DNA of 41,797 bases from assembly GCA_017985985.1 (NCBI GenBank), contig JAGNWK010000016.1, forward strand, positions 1 to 41,797. Direction: 5' to 3'. This DNA is from Oligoflexales bacterium (GTDB lineage: Bacteria > Bdellovibrionota_B > Oligoflexia > Oligoflexales > Bog-1112). The notes below the pieces were generated by a model. It had not been told where the DNA came from. It saw nothing but the letters and a program-made list of their open reading frames with translations, and did no database searches. How positions within the stretch are numbered: position 1 is the stretch's first letter; each line of letters starts with the position of its first letter. The position numbers and the translations under genes were made by a program. Shown here in pieces: positions 7,705-16,475 of this stretch.

Positions 7705-9211
7705 TTCTGCTTTGCAGTCGAGACGTGTAGTTCTTCTTATTATCTGCACGTGTGTGCTCATCTGCTCCCTTACCGTTGCGTTCTTCGGATTTTTCTTTCA
7801 AAAACAGAGTGATGGGTCAGGTGACATGCATAAGCAAATTTTGAAGGTCGCTTTGCCTTTGCAATTTTTTAAAGGGCAGAAGCTTCTCGATCCACAAAAT
7901 TTAAATTACATCTACGAATACTATCTGCTTGAAAATCTAGGTTCTGTGCTCCTCAGAGAGGATGCTCGAGAACCTGGTGGGTATCGAGCAGAGTTGATGG
8001 AAGGCTATCAGCAGGAGTCCTCTTATTCTTGGGCGTTTGTTCTCAAAAGGGATCTCCGCTGGAGTGACGGCTCTTTGATACAGGCTGAGGATCTTGCACA
8101 GAGTCTACTTCGCCTATCTAAAAAAGGTAGTCGCCATCATCTCATTTTGAACGATCTTCAAAGTGTAGATTTTGATGAAAGTTCACGAGTCATTCGTCTG
8201 CGATTTTCTCAGAAGGTTGAGCAAGAAGATCTTCTCCATGAGCTTTCCTTGGCAGATGCCTCCCTACTTCACCCTAGAAATTTCCAAGACGACTGGACAG
8301 TCAGCTCTGGTCATTTTTTTGTTGAAAAGATGAGCTCTGAAAAAAATGTTCTCACTTTGAAGGCTAATCCCTATTTGCCTGTAGAACGAAAACCAGAGGT
8401 CCAATCTGTGGAACTGCGCGACGGGAGTACGCAGGAGGGGACTCTTTCCTTGCTCGGTTACGACATGATGAAGCGTCCCCCTTATTCTTTCCAAGAAAAG
8501 ATAAAGAAGCTGGAAGATCAGGCCAAGAAAATATGGTTGGGGCATGCCATCACGATCTATTACTTTTATTTCGGGAAAGATCATCTACTCACAAAAGATT
8601 TGAAATCGAGACAAGAATTTTCACATTTAGTGGCACTAGCGTACCGAAGTCTGACGAAAACCCCTTCTCTTTTTTATGAAGAACAGATTGTTCCAGAAGG
8701 TTTTTCAGGGAGATTAAAATCTTTTTCAAGACATCTTGAGCCTATTGAAAATCTGAGGGGAAAGACCCTAAAATTGGTTTTTGATTCAAGACTGAGTGGC
8801 TCCGATTTTCTGACGACCCCCCTGCTTGAGGTGGGACGGCAGCATGGGGTTCAATTTGAAATAGAGTTCTCATCAGATAAGAATGTCCTTAACCAGGCGT
8901 TTGCTGTGATGACCAATTTTGTTGGGAATCAAAAGAGTCCTTTGGGTTCCTGGAGTTTTCTTTATTCAGAACAGGGAAGTGTGGGTTATTTTAGAGAAGA
9001 AGCCCAATCTTTTCTGCAAGCTGTCATAAAATCCAGCAAGGAAGATCGCTTTTCCCGACTTATGGACCTTCATAAATTCAGCTTAGATCAAACTTTCCTT
9101 GTTCCTTTCATGTGTGAACAGCACGCTATTTTAGCGAGTGAGAGAGTCGACCTTTCTGCTCTAAATCCATTTGACCAACGCATGAGATTTTTTGAAGTCA
9201 AATGGAATTAA
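7691..9211 (+). CDS. Membrane-anchored family 5 (OppA/DppA-like) solute-binding protein
   Basis: The 506-residue product has an N-terminal membrane helix ('VVLLIICTCVLICSLTVAFF', about residues 13-36) that lacks a lipobox. The rest follows the SBP_bac_5 pattern: 'LLENLGSVLLRED', 'SYSWAFVLKRDLRWSDGS' (the classic F-LR-x3-W-DG signature), and 'ANPYLP'. Family 5 proteins bind oligopeptides, dipeptides or similar ligands in the periplasm. The start is a GTG at 7691 overlapping the small peptide gene. No ABC permease or ATPase gene is nearby, so it may act as a receptor for the adjacent sensor kinase rather than as a transporter component. Confidence 0.8.
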   Translation: MFTPNSALQSRRVVLLIICTCVLICSLTVAFFGFFFQKQSDGSGDMHKQILKVALPLQFFKGQKLLDPQNLNYIYEYYLLENLGSVLLREDAREPGGYRAELMEGYQQESSYSWAFVLKRDLRWSDGSLIQAEDLAQSLLRLSKKGSRHHLILNDLQSVDFDESSRVIRLRFSQKVEQEDLLHELSLADASLLHPRNFQDDWTVSSGHFFVEKMSSEKNVLTLKANPYLPVERKPEVQSVELRDGSTQEGTLSLLGYDMMKRPPYSFQEKIKKLEDQAKKIWLGHAITIYYFYFGKDHLLTKDLKSRQEFSHLVALAYRSLTKTPSLFYEEQIVPEGFSGRLKSFSRHLEPIENLRGKTLKLVFDSRLSGSDFLTTPLLEVGRQHGVQFEIEFSSDKNVLNQAFAVMTNFVGNQKSPLGSWSFLYSEQGSVGYFREEAQSFLQAVIKSSKEDRFSRLMDLHKFSLDQTFLVPFMCEQHAILASERVDLSALNPFDQRMRFFEVKWN

Positions 9212-10191
9212 AATGGATGCCAGACCAGTCCTTTTTTCAAAAAGGTCAGATGGAGATTGTTTTATCTTTTATTTCTGAGCCAGCTACTTTGACTTGGGAA
9301 TTTACGAGGTGGCGAAGCCGTAGAGCTTTGCCATTTGCTGTCGTGAATTGTCGAGCAAGGCTTTCCTCTAGCGAAATCACCTTTGAAACAGTGGGCTTAG
9401 GTATTCGGTTTCTTTTCAAGAACGCTCTCCTTGTCTCCTTTGCGGAGGCGTGGGAAAGGCTCATTTTTCTTAGTGCGAGAGGAGCAGACTTCATCCCCCC
9501 TTGCTCTCGTCTATCCACCAATGGATATGCAGCTGGTGCAACAGAATTTTCAGCAAAGAGAAAAGCTAAAGAAGAATTGATCGAGCGAAGTCTGGTGCTT
9601 TCTTCGTGGCGAAGCCAAACAGGGTGGACTCAAGTTTTTCCCCGTGGTCTACGAGTGCGCTTCTTCATAGCTCTTTTGAAGACTTGGGGCTGGGACTGTT
9701 CTTTTTTCCGTATCGATGGAGAAGATTTTCTGGGTTCTGCTCTCGTCGCTTTGGGCGTTGCTTCCTCTGGGGGATTCGTTTGTGACAGCGTCTTTCTGTC
9801 CATATCAGAGGCAGAGTCATGTGCTCTGAAGCTGATTCAGGGACTAGTCTCTATCGTCACGAAAGTAGAAGAGGAGAACCCGGAGCCGCTCTCTGTCTTG
9901 CCAGATAAGGCTGAGCCAGATGATCATCTTCACTACTATCTTTTGCCTGAGCACAGACGGGCTTTAGATTGGGTTTTTGCTTCCCCAAAACAGGAACATG
10001 CAGGTCTTCTGCCTTTGAACTCAAAGACTGTACTTGTGACTCAGCTCAAGACTCAGCCTAGAGTGGATCTCATTGTTGCTAACCCCGGTTTACCCTTTGT
10101 CGCACTTGCTTACGAAGCGACTTGGCCTGTTCTGAGTTGGGGTAAGAAGAGTCTGGTGGGGGGAAACAATTGGCCTCATCCTCTCGCATGA
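9202..10191 (+). CDS. YcaO-like protein (putative azoline/thioamide-forming enzyme)
   Basis: The 329-residue protein shows the YcaO ATP-binding signature. 'TNGYAAGATEFSAKRKA' runs straight into 'KEELIERSLVLSSW' (about residues 106-136), matching family S-x-G-x-A-x-G...A...A-x-x-E-x-x-ER. A second helix 'EAESCALKLIQGLVS' and 'DDHLHYYLLPEHR' match later family segments. YcaO enzymes use ATP to activate peptide amide bonds, forming azolines or thioamides in RiPPs. The very C-terminus, 'NNWPHPLA', resembles the PxPxP tail of azoline-forming members but ends in Ala. It is shorter than the usual 380-450 residues. No E1-like partner, TfuA or dehydrogenase is adjacent. The start (ATG 9202) overlaps the previous gene by 10 nt. 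Confidence 0.72.
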   Translation: MELKWMPDQSFFQKGQMEIVLSFISEPATLTWEFTRWRSRRALPFAVVNCRARLSSSEITFETVGLGIRFLFKNALLVSFAEAWERLIFLSARGADFIPPCSRLSTNGYAAGATEFSAKRKAKEELIERSLVLSSWRSQTGWTQVFPRGLRVRFFIALLKTWGWDCSFFRIDGEDFLGSALVALGVASSGGFVCDSVFLSISEAESCALKLIQGLVSIVTKVEEENPEPLSVLPDKAEPDDHLHYYLLPEHRRALDWVFASPKQEHAGLLPLNSKTVLVTQLKTQPRVDLIVANPGLPFVALAYEATWPVLSWGKKSLVGGNNWPHPLA

Positions 10192-11441
10192 GAAAACTTC
10201 TGCCTATTTTTCACATCAATCTTCTGATGTGGGGACTTTGCTTTTGTTTGCTGACATGTTCCCTTGTTATGGTTTTTTCTATCATTCAAGAAGAAAGCCA
10301 ATTTTTTTTAAAGGGAATTTTACAAGCGTTGATGAAGTCGCAGTATGAGGAATTGCTTCGAGGCGATTATAGAAATTTTGTAGAAGGTTTGGGGTCTCAG
10401 TTTCAAGAATTTTATGTTGAGATAGAACGCTTTCAGCAAAAGTTTTCTTTTGGGGATAAGAATCTTCGAGGGTTTATATTTTTTAATTGTATCGAAGATC
10501 AGCTAAAAATTTCACAACAAGATCGCGATTTTTTGCAGATTTCTCTGTGTCGTCCCCCCAACTCCATGTTGGGTTACTTAGGTGTATCCTTCGCGATCTC
10601 TATTGTTTTAGCTGTCTTTTCTTTTCGGATGTCCCGTCGGTTCGAGAAAGAGACTTGTTCTCGACTCGCGTTGTTTTTGAATGAACTTGGTCTGCATGTC
10701 GGAGCAAAGCCAGAACATATAAGAGAAATTTTGATCAGACTTTCGTTGTTTAAACGAGAATTTGAGGACATAAAAAACAATCTTATCAAGACGACAGAGG
10801 AGAGGTCCTTTGCAAGGATGGCATCTTTCATAGCTCATGACTTGAGACCTCCTTTGGAATCCCTGGTAGAGGTTTTACAGATAAAAAGTTTTGGGGAGTG
10901 GGAGAGGCTAAGACCGATGGCCTCATCTGCGATGGAGAGGATGAGACTTCTTCTAAAAAATCTTAATAAAAGGAAAGCTTCTTCTTCACCGATTCATTCG
11001 GCCTGTTCTCTAAATTTTCAGGACGTATGTCTAGAACTGCAGATGGAGGTACAAGGTCGCTTCCAGAAAAAAGGTCTCACTTTTTCTTTTTCTGCTCCAC
11101 CCGGTCTCGTTCGTTTGGGTATAGATAAAGAAGCGTTTGAAAGATGTCTCCTTAATCTCATTTATAATGCCTGCGATTTTTCTATCCAGGAGGTTGCTGT
11201 CAAAGTTCAGACTTTGAACGAGCAGGTACTTGTGGAAGTTATCGATGATGGGCATGGGGTCCCCTCTCATCTCGAGGGGGACTTATTTAAAAGTTTTTTT
11301 TGTTTTGGGAAAGAAGATGGCTATGGTTTGGGTTTAACTTTTGTGTGGGAGATGATGACTCAATGTGAGGGGGAGGTTTTTTATCAGCGAAGGGGACTGC
11401 GGACGGTTTTTAGTCTTTTGATTCCTTATTCAAAAAATTAG
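10188..11441 (+). CDS. Membrane sensor histidine kinase
   Basis: Two membrane helices (about residues 9-34 and 127-146) enclose a periplasmic sensor region of about 90 residues. A cytoplasmic linker leads to the H-box 'FIAHDLRPPLESL' (His near residue 217), the N-box 'LLNLIYNACDFS', the G1 box 'VIDDGHGVP' and the G2 box 'GYGLGLTFVWEM'. The protein of 417 residues starts at ATG 10188, whose ATGA overlaps the YcaO stop. A further upstream TTG is less likely. It should phosphorylate the response regulator encoded 9 nt downstream. The input could be ligand-loaded binding protein from the same operon, which is inferred. Confidence 0.93.
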   Translation: MRKLLPIFHINLLMWGLCFCLLTCSLVMVFSIIQEESQFFLKGILQALMKSQYEELLRGDYRNFVEGLGSQFQEFYVEIERFQQKFSFGDKNLRGFIFFNCIEDQLKISQQDRDFLQISLCRPPNSMLGYLGVSFAISIVLAVFSFRMSRRFEKETCSRLALFLNELGLHVGAKPEHIREILIRLSLFKREFEDIKNNLIKTTEERSFARMASFIAHDLRPPLESLVEVLQIKSFGEWERLRPMASSAMERMRLLLKNLNKRKASSSPIHSACSLNFQDVCLELQMEVQGRFQKKGLTFSFSAPPGLVRLGIDKEAFERCLLNLIYNACDFSIQEVAVKVQTLNEQVLVEVIDDGHGVPSHLEGDLFKSFFCFGKEDGYGLGLTFVWEMMTQCEGEVFYQRRGLRTVFSLLIPYSKN

Positions 11442-11449
11442 GATTTTTT

Positions 11450-12688
11450 GTGGATGATTTTCTTTTGATAGTGGAAGACAATGTCGAAGAGCTGTCTTCG
11501 TGCTTATCTTTGATGAAAGGTCTTAAGTATGAGGTCCGAGGTCTCTCTTCTTTTTTAGAAGCCGAAACCCTCTTAAAAAAGAAAAAAGTCGATCTGCTTT
11601 TTGTTGATCTGTTTCTTTCCTCTGATCCCAATCCACTTGGGATCGAGCTCCTCAAGCTAGCTGTGAAGTTCAATCCATCGGTACTACCTATCATCATGTC
11701 TTCGCACCCAGATGCACAACTTTATTTGAGAGCTATGGAGGAGGGAGCTCTTTACGCTATAAAAAAACCGCTTATCAATCAGGATGAACTCACAATTGCC
11801 ATTACAGAAGCTAGAGAGAGGAGATGGCTGCAAAATGAAAAAAAGGAAGGATCTCTCCCAGAGCAGTTATTGAAGCTCTGCCCAGATGGTCTTGTGCTGT
11901 CAGAAAAAACACGGAGAGCAACTGAGATCTTGTCCAGAAATCCAAGCTTACCAGCCGTGATCTATGGAGAAACAGGCACAGGAAAAGAAGAGGTCGCCAA
12001 GTTGATCCACAAAAAAAGGATGGTGATGGGGGCTAGAATTCCCTTTGTTGCTGTGAACTGCTCTCTTCTCAATGGGGATTTGGCCGAGTCTCTGCTGTTT
12101 GGGCATGTGAAAGGTGCTTTTTCTGGGGCCGTCGTTGACACAGAGGGCTTTATTGGAACAGCAAGGGGAGGGGTCTTGTTTCTCGATGAAGTTCACACCC
12201 TCTCCTTGAAATGTCAGCAGAAATTGCTGAGGGTCTTGAGTGATGGACACTACCACCGGGTGGGGGAACACAAAGAGAGACAGTCACAATTTCAGATCAT
12301 TGCAGCCAGTGGAATCAATTTGGATCAAGCTATCGACTCTGGTCATTTTCTTCTTGATCTGGCCTCTCGTCTGACGGGGATAGAGATTCATCTGCCTCCC
12401 CTCCGCGAGAGGAAAGAGGAATTGCCACTATTGGTCCGTTTGTTTTTAGCCAAAAAGCAGGTTTTTCTCGATGAAAAAACGCTTAACAAACTCATTCGAC
12501 TCTGTGAAAGCTATTATTGGCAGGGGAATATTCGGCAGCTTTACCAAGTTCTCCACGCGACTATGGCGTTATCCCACGCCGATGGAGAAGAGCTGAATCC
12601 GGCCTACCTGCCTGATTTGACCAGTATGAAGGCCCCTTCGGCTAAGCGACGAAAAATTCTTCAGTTCTTGAATTTCTCTTCATTTTAA
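11450..12688 (+). CDS. NtrC-family sigma54 response regulator lacking a DNA-binding domain
   Basis: The receiver domain has 'LLIVEDN', phospho-acceptor Asp53 in 'LLFVDLF' and 'AIKKPL'. The AAA+ domain follows with Walker A 'GETGTGKE' (about 173-180), the sigma54-contact loop GAFSGA (222-227) and Walker B 'GGVLFLDEVH'. Thr of the canonical GAFTGA is Ser here. After the AAA+ domain only about 35 residues remain ('KAPSAKRRKILQFLNFSSF'), too few for a Fis-type helix-turn-helix. HTH-less activators such as FlgR are known and act on sigma54 holoenzyme from solution. The start is GTG 11450, with AGGA 6 nt upstream. It is the last gene of the YcaO unit. Confidence 0.92.
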   Translation: MDDFLLIVEDNVEELSSCLSLMKGLKYEVRGLSSFLEAETLLKKKKVDLLFVDLFLSSDPNPLGIELLKLAVKFNPSVLPIIMSSHPDAQLYLRAMEEGALYAIKKPLINQDELTIAITEARERRWLQNEKKEGSLPEQLLKLCPDGLVLSEKTRRATEILSRNPSLPAVIYGETGTGKEEVAKLIHKKRMVMGARIPFVAVNCSLLNGDLAESLLFGHVKGAFSGAVVDTEGFIGTARGGVLFLDEVHTLSLKCQQKLLRVLSDGHYHRVGEHKERQSQFQIIAASGINLDQAIDSGHFLLDLASRLTGIEIHLPPLRERKEELPLLVRLFLAKKQVFLDEKTLNKLIRLCESYYWQGNIRQLYQVLHATMALSHADGEELNPAYLPDLTSMKAPSAKRRKILQFLNFSSF

Positions 12689-12893
12689 GATTGTTAAGGC
12701 TCTTTGAGGGGGCTCTGCTTCAGGCTCTCCTTGGACTCTGTGCTTGCATGGGTAAATTTGTTTGACGTATATTGCTTCGACCGTTGCCATTTCAAATTCC
12801 TAGGACAGGACCTAGTTCTGGTCTTTTATCTCTTTTCGTAAGTTTTCAGATATTTTTGAATCTTATATTTCTCAGAGGCTTGTTTTAACCGTC

Positions 12894-14516
12894 ATGCAGA
12901 TTTTAAGTAAAAAAAGGCATACTAAATTTATTTTTGTCACAGGTGGTGTCGTCTCTTCGCTAGGGAAGGGCATAGTCTCCTCTTCGCTTGGAGCCCTGCT
13001 AGAGACCCGTGGTCTCAAGGTTAGCCTTAGCAAAGCGGATCCTTATATCAATATAGATCCAGGGACGATGAGCCCATCTCAGCATGGCGAGGTTTTTGTC
13101 ACTCGGGATGGGGCAGAAACTGATTTGGATATTGGGCACTATGAACGGTTTACCCACGCGGTCCTGACCAGATTCAATAGTTTCTCTGCTGGAAAGATTT
13201 ACGACGATGTATTGTCGAAAGAGAGAAAAGGAGTTTACCTGGGAATGACTGTGCAGGTTGTTCCCCACATCACAGCACAGATTAAAGAATATATTTATCG
13301 ATCAGCAGAAGGCTCCGATCTTGCTATTATTGAGATTGGAGGAACTGTTGGAGATATAGAGAGTCTGCCTTTTCTGGAAACGATCCGTCAGATTCGATAT
13401 GATCTTGGCCCAGAGAATGTGCTCTCTATTCATGTTACATTGCTCCCCTACATTGATGCTGCAAAAGAGCTCAAAACAAAGCCTACGCAACATTCTGTTA
13501 AGGAGCTCCGCTCGATAGGCATTCAACCCGATATTCTCGTATGTCGTGCGAATCATCCCATTTCACAAGACATAAAAAAGAAGATAGCTCTTTTTTGTAA
13601 CGTAGCTGCTAGCCATGTGATCGAATCGGTTGATGTGGATAACATCTATAAGATGCCACTTATTTTTCACGCTCAGGGTCTTGATCAGATCGTTGTGGAA
13701 CATCTCAATATTTGGACGAGGAAGCCTGAACTTCAACAGTGGCATCTGATTGTTGATCGATTGAATAATCCAAAGCGAGAGTGCACGATTGCGGTGGTTG
13801 GCAAGTATACCGATGTGATCGATTCTTATAAATCGATCAGTGAAGCCCTTGTCCATGCTGGTATAGCGAATCAAGCAAAAGTAAAAGTAGCCTATATTGA
13901 TGCCTCAGACCTAGAACAGAAATCGGCAGACAAGCAACTTGAGGCTTATGATGGCATTATTGTCCCAGGAGGATTCGGTGAAAGAGGCGTCGAGGGAAAA
14001 ATAGCAGCTGTCTGTCATGCAAGAACTCAGAACAAACCCTTTCTAGGGATCTGTCTTGGTATGCAGCTCGCAGCGATTGAATTTGCGAGGAATGTTCTGG
14101 GACTGACAGACGCCAATAGCTTTGAGTTTAAACCCAATGCGGCCCATGTGATTGTTCATCCTATGCCAGATCAAACGGAACTGGCTAAGTTGGGGGGGAC
14201 GATGCGTCTGGGGGCTTATCCCTGTGAGATCAAAGAGGACACCAAGGCCTTTGAAGCTTACAAGCAGAAGAACATTCAAGAGAGGCATCGACATCGGTAT
14301 GAATTCAATAATGAATACCGTCTCGTGTTTGAGGAACGTGGATTTTGTTTTAGTGGGTTGTCTCCCGACCATAAATTAGTTGAGATCGTAGAGCTGAAGG
14401 ATCATCCCTGGTTTGTCGCCAGTCAGTTCCATCCTGAACTGCAAAGTAAACCGATGGAAGCTCATCCCCTCTTCTCAGAGTTTATTAGGGCTTCTCTTCT
14501 TTGTAAGGAAAACTAG
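12894..14516 (+). CDS. pyrG: CTP synthase
   Basis: This 540-residue, full-length enzyme makes CTP from UTP, ATP and glutamine. The synthetase domain begins '[17 protein letters not shown]' and the glutaminase domain carries the nucleophile in '[18 protein letters not shown]' and the His/Glu pair in '[11 protein letters not shown]'. The ATG at 12894 has a weak GAGG site 13 nt away. The preceding 205 bp (12689-12893) contain no gene and only a weak TTGACG-like -35. In many proteobacteria pyrG is followed by kdsA, and here kdsD follows after a small gene on the other strand, in keeping with the CTP need of Kdo activation. Confidence 0.97.
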   Translation: MQILSKKRHTKFIFVTGGVVSSLGKGIVSSSLGALLETRGLKVSLSKADPYINIDPGTMSPSQHGEVFVTRDGAETDLDIGHYERFTHAVLTRFNSFSAGKIYDDVLSKERKGVYLGMTVQVVPHITAQIKEYIYRSAEGSDLAIIEIGGTVGDIESLPFLETIRQIRYDLGPENVLSIHVTLLPYIDAAKELKTKPTQHSVKELRSIGIQPDILVCRANHPISQDIKKKIALFCNVAASHVIESVDVDNIYKMPLIFHAQGLDQIVVEHLNIWTRKPELQQWHLIVDRLNNPKRECTIAVVGKYTDVIDSYKSISEALVHAGIANQAKVKVAYIDASDLEQKSADKQLEAYDGIIVPGGFGERGVEGKIAAVCHARTQNKPFLGICLGMQLAAIEFARNVLGLTDANSFEFKPNAAHVIVHPMPDQTELAKLGGTMRLGAYPCEIKEDTKAFEAYKQKNIQERHRHRYEFNNEYRLVFEERGFCFSGLSPDHKLVEIVELKDHPWFVASQFHPELQSKPMEAHPLFSEFIRASLLCKEN

Positions 14517-14533
14517 TTTTTTCTTACAAAGAA
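14497..14533. terminator. 16-bp A/T-rich hairpin enclosing the pyrG stop codon
   Basis: Arms 14497-14512 and 14518-14533 pair with 15 Watson-Crick pairs and one G-U. The pyrG TAG lies in the loop. A six-T run is part of the stem rather than following it, so it is not a textbook intrinsic terminator, but it may protect the 3' end or stop transcription. Confidence 0.45.
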
Positions 14534-14625
14534 CCATCTCACAAGTCTTGTCGTTTGGCATGAGGCCAAAAAAAGACGCAGAGATAGAATCAAAGCTTTT
14601 ATCTTAAACAAAGTTCTCTCCTCTA

Positions 14626-14666
14626 TAGGGAAACCAGCTGCGCAGTTTTCCCTAACCCTTCCTTGC
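14626..14666 (+). repeat. Interspersed structured repeat, copy A (GGGAAACCAGCTGC...CCTTCCTTGC)
   Basis: Arms AGGGAAAC (14627-14634) and GTTTTCCCT (14645-14653) flank the CAGCTGCGC core and are followed by the tail ACCCTTCCTTGC. It shares core and tail with the copies at 21956, 24035 and 31472. A second 'CCTTCCTTGC' follows at 14676-14685. Confidence 0.75.
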
Positions 14667-14689
14667 TCATCCGTGCCTTCCTTGCGGGC

Positions 14690-15220
14690 CTATTTTCTTG
14701 TCAAAACGTAGCTAGTGCATCGAGATTGATAGCCTTCCCGGCCGGCTGTGCAGGAGATGTCGGAGACTTCGAAGCTTTGTGTATCTTGATCGATATAACG
14801 TTCATAAAGGCCTAGAACATCTGATGAGGAGCTAGCATCGATGCTATGCCATTTTTTTTTGTGTAGGGAAATGGAGCAGGTCCAATTTCCTTTAACAACA
14901 GAGCATTTCATTCCTGAAATATTGTATTTCGGTAAAATGATTTTCCCAGGCTCTTTGTTGGGGAGCCTCTCTCTTAAACGTCTAAAAAGGCCTGGCTTGT
15001 TGTCATCGGGAACTTTGTTGTCTTTGAGAACTTTGATGAGTACTCTTGCCCTGTTATTCAACAGGGTCGCCGAGGTGGATTCTCGCTCTTCTTCATAGTT
15101 CTTAGCGTAGACTTGGCCAGATTCCAGATCCATCTTTGCCAGAAGAGAATGGGAAAAGAGGAGGGCAGTCAGAGAGCAAAAAAACAAAGGTGATAAGGAG
15201 AGGCGAAGTAGGGGCTTCAT
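14690..15220 (-). CDS. Secreted protein of unknown function with four cysteines
   Basis: The 176-residue product starts with a clear signal peptide ('LLRLSLSPLFFCSLTALLFSHSLLAK'-type segment, residues 4-29), so the mature protein is about 147 residues and periplasmic or secreted. Mature features are 'KYNISGMKCSVVKGNWTCS' and 'DISCTAGREGYQSRCTSYV', suggesting two disulfides. The ATG at 15220 has AAGGAT 8 nt upstream. I recognise no family. It is transcribed opposite to its neighbours and alone. Confidence 0.75.
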   Translation of the reverse strand: MKPLLRLSLSPLFFCSLTALLFSHSLLAKMDLESGQVYAKNYEEERESTSATLLNNRARVLIKVLKDNKVPDDNKPGLFRRLRERLPNKEPGKIILPKYNISGMKCSVVKGNWTCSISLHKKKWHSIDASSSSDVLGLYERYIDQDTQSFEVSDISCTAGREGYQSRCTSYVLTRK

Positions 15221-15411
15221 TGGATTTATCCTTTTTATAATAGTCTGTTACATCTTGTCTGGCTAACCATGCCAGGAAAATTCTTCTTTTGCTATAACAA
15301 ATCTTGAGTGTTTCAAGTCCTATTCCATTCGTGACGAGGGAGCCTTTTCACATTATAAAAAGAGTCTTAGTTTGAGTTGTAAATATTTAACTATTTTAAA
15401 ATTATGAAAAA

Positions 15412-16398
15412 ATGGTGGGTTCAGTGAGATTGAAAACATCTGTGCCAGAATGTGCAAGAGAAGTGCTGCTGCTCGAAAGCAGGGCTCTACAGAAAACGGC
15501 TGAACGGATCTCAGATAGTTTTACAGAGGCAGTCTCCATTTTGCTTTCTTGCAAAGGCAAGCTGATTACGACCGGTTTGGGAAAATCAGGTCATGTAGCG
15601 CAGAAAATCGCTTCTACGTTTTCAAGTACCGGGACATCTGCGCTGTTTCTTCATCCCTCGGAAGCTCTTCATGGGGATTTTGGTATAATCAGTAGTGATG
15701 ATGTGCTCCTTGCTATCGCTTTCGGCGGAGAAACCAGGGAGGTCCTGGCTGTTGTTGGCTTTGCAAAAAAAGAGGGGCTGCCTGTTTTGGCTATAACAGG
15801 ACGCCTTGACTCGACCCTAGCGAAAATGGCGACCTGTTTATTGGATGCTAGGGTGGATAAGGAGGCAGATCCCTTTGACTTGGCGCCGACGACCTCTGTT
15901 ATCGTGGCTCTTGGTTTGGGGGATGCTTTGGCTGTGACTGTTATGAATCAGAAAGGATTTACTAGGGAGAGGTTTGGTCAATTGCACCCTGGAGGATCTT
16001 TGGGGCGTTCCCTGTCTCTTGTCTCTGACTTTATGCGGACAAGGGAGGAGGTCTCTGCAGTGAGTTTGCAGTCGGACTTCCATTCTGTTTTGGAAGCTGT
16101 GACCAAGCATAACTTTGGAGTGGTGCCTGTGCTGGATGCATCATCGAAACTGCTTGGCTGTATTACGGATGGGGATGTTCGGCGATGCTTACTACAGAAA
16201 GGACATAAGGCTCTTTCCCTGCTTGGGTCTGAGTTTATGAGCTTCAAGCCCAAAACGATACTAGCTTCTGCTCGCGTTATGGAGGCTGTGCAAGTGATGG
16301 AAAAGCACAGGATCACCAGCCTTATGGTGACGACAGAATCTGGAGAATTTGTGGGGCTTCTTCGCCTGCATGATCTTATTTCCGCTAAAATTCTTTAG
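15412..16398 (+). CDS. kdsD: D-arabinose 5-phosphate isomerase (KdsD/KpsF family)
   Basis: The 328-residue enzyme converts ribulose 5-phosphate to arabinose 5-phosphate, the first step of Kdo synthesis. The SIS domain has 'KLITTGLGKSGHVAQKIAST' and 'FLHPSEALHGDFG', then 'PTTSVIVALGLGDALAV' and 'FGQLHPGGSLGR'. Two CBS domains follow ('MRTREEVSAVS...' and 'FMSFKPKTILA...'). The start is uncertain: ATG 15412 has no clear ribosome-binding site, and GTG 15424 follows a GGTGGG stretch. It heads a co-directional run into lptC (78 nt to the preferred lptC ATG), lptA, lptB, rpoN and rapZ. Confidence 0.93.
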   Translation: MVGSVRLKTSVPECAREVLLLESRALQKTAERISDSFTEAVSILLSCKGKLITTGLGKSGHVAQKIASTFSSTGTSALFLHPSEALHGDFGIISSDDVLLAIAFGGETREVLAVVGFAKKEGLPVLAITGRLDSTLAKMATCLLDARVDKEADPFDLAPTTSVIVALGLGDALAVTVMNQKGFTRERFGQLHPGGSLGRSLSLVSDFMRTREEVSAVSLQSDFHSVLEAVTKHNFGVVPVLDASSKLLGCITDGDVRRCLLQKGHKALSLLGSEFMSFKPKTILASARVMEAVQVMEKHRITSLMVTTESGEFVGLLRLHDLISAKIL

Positions 16399-16475
16399 AT
16401 TCTGAGGTGTTGGGAGAAGCCGGCTGTACAATTTTCTTCCAAATCCTCTTCTTTGCAATAAACAAAGGAGATCTG

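Noticed and set aside
12689-12893. RNA gene or riboswitch upstream of pyrG
   Set aside because: I found no convincing conserved fold or motif, only a weak TTGACG-like -35.
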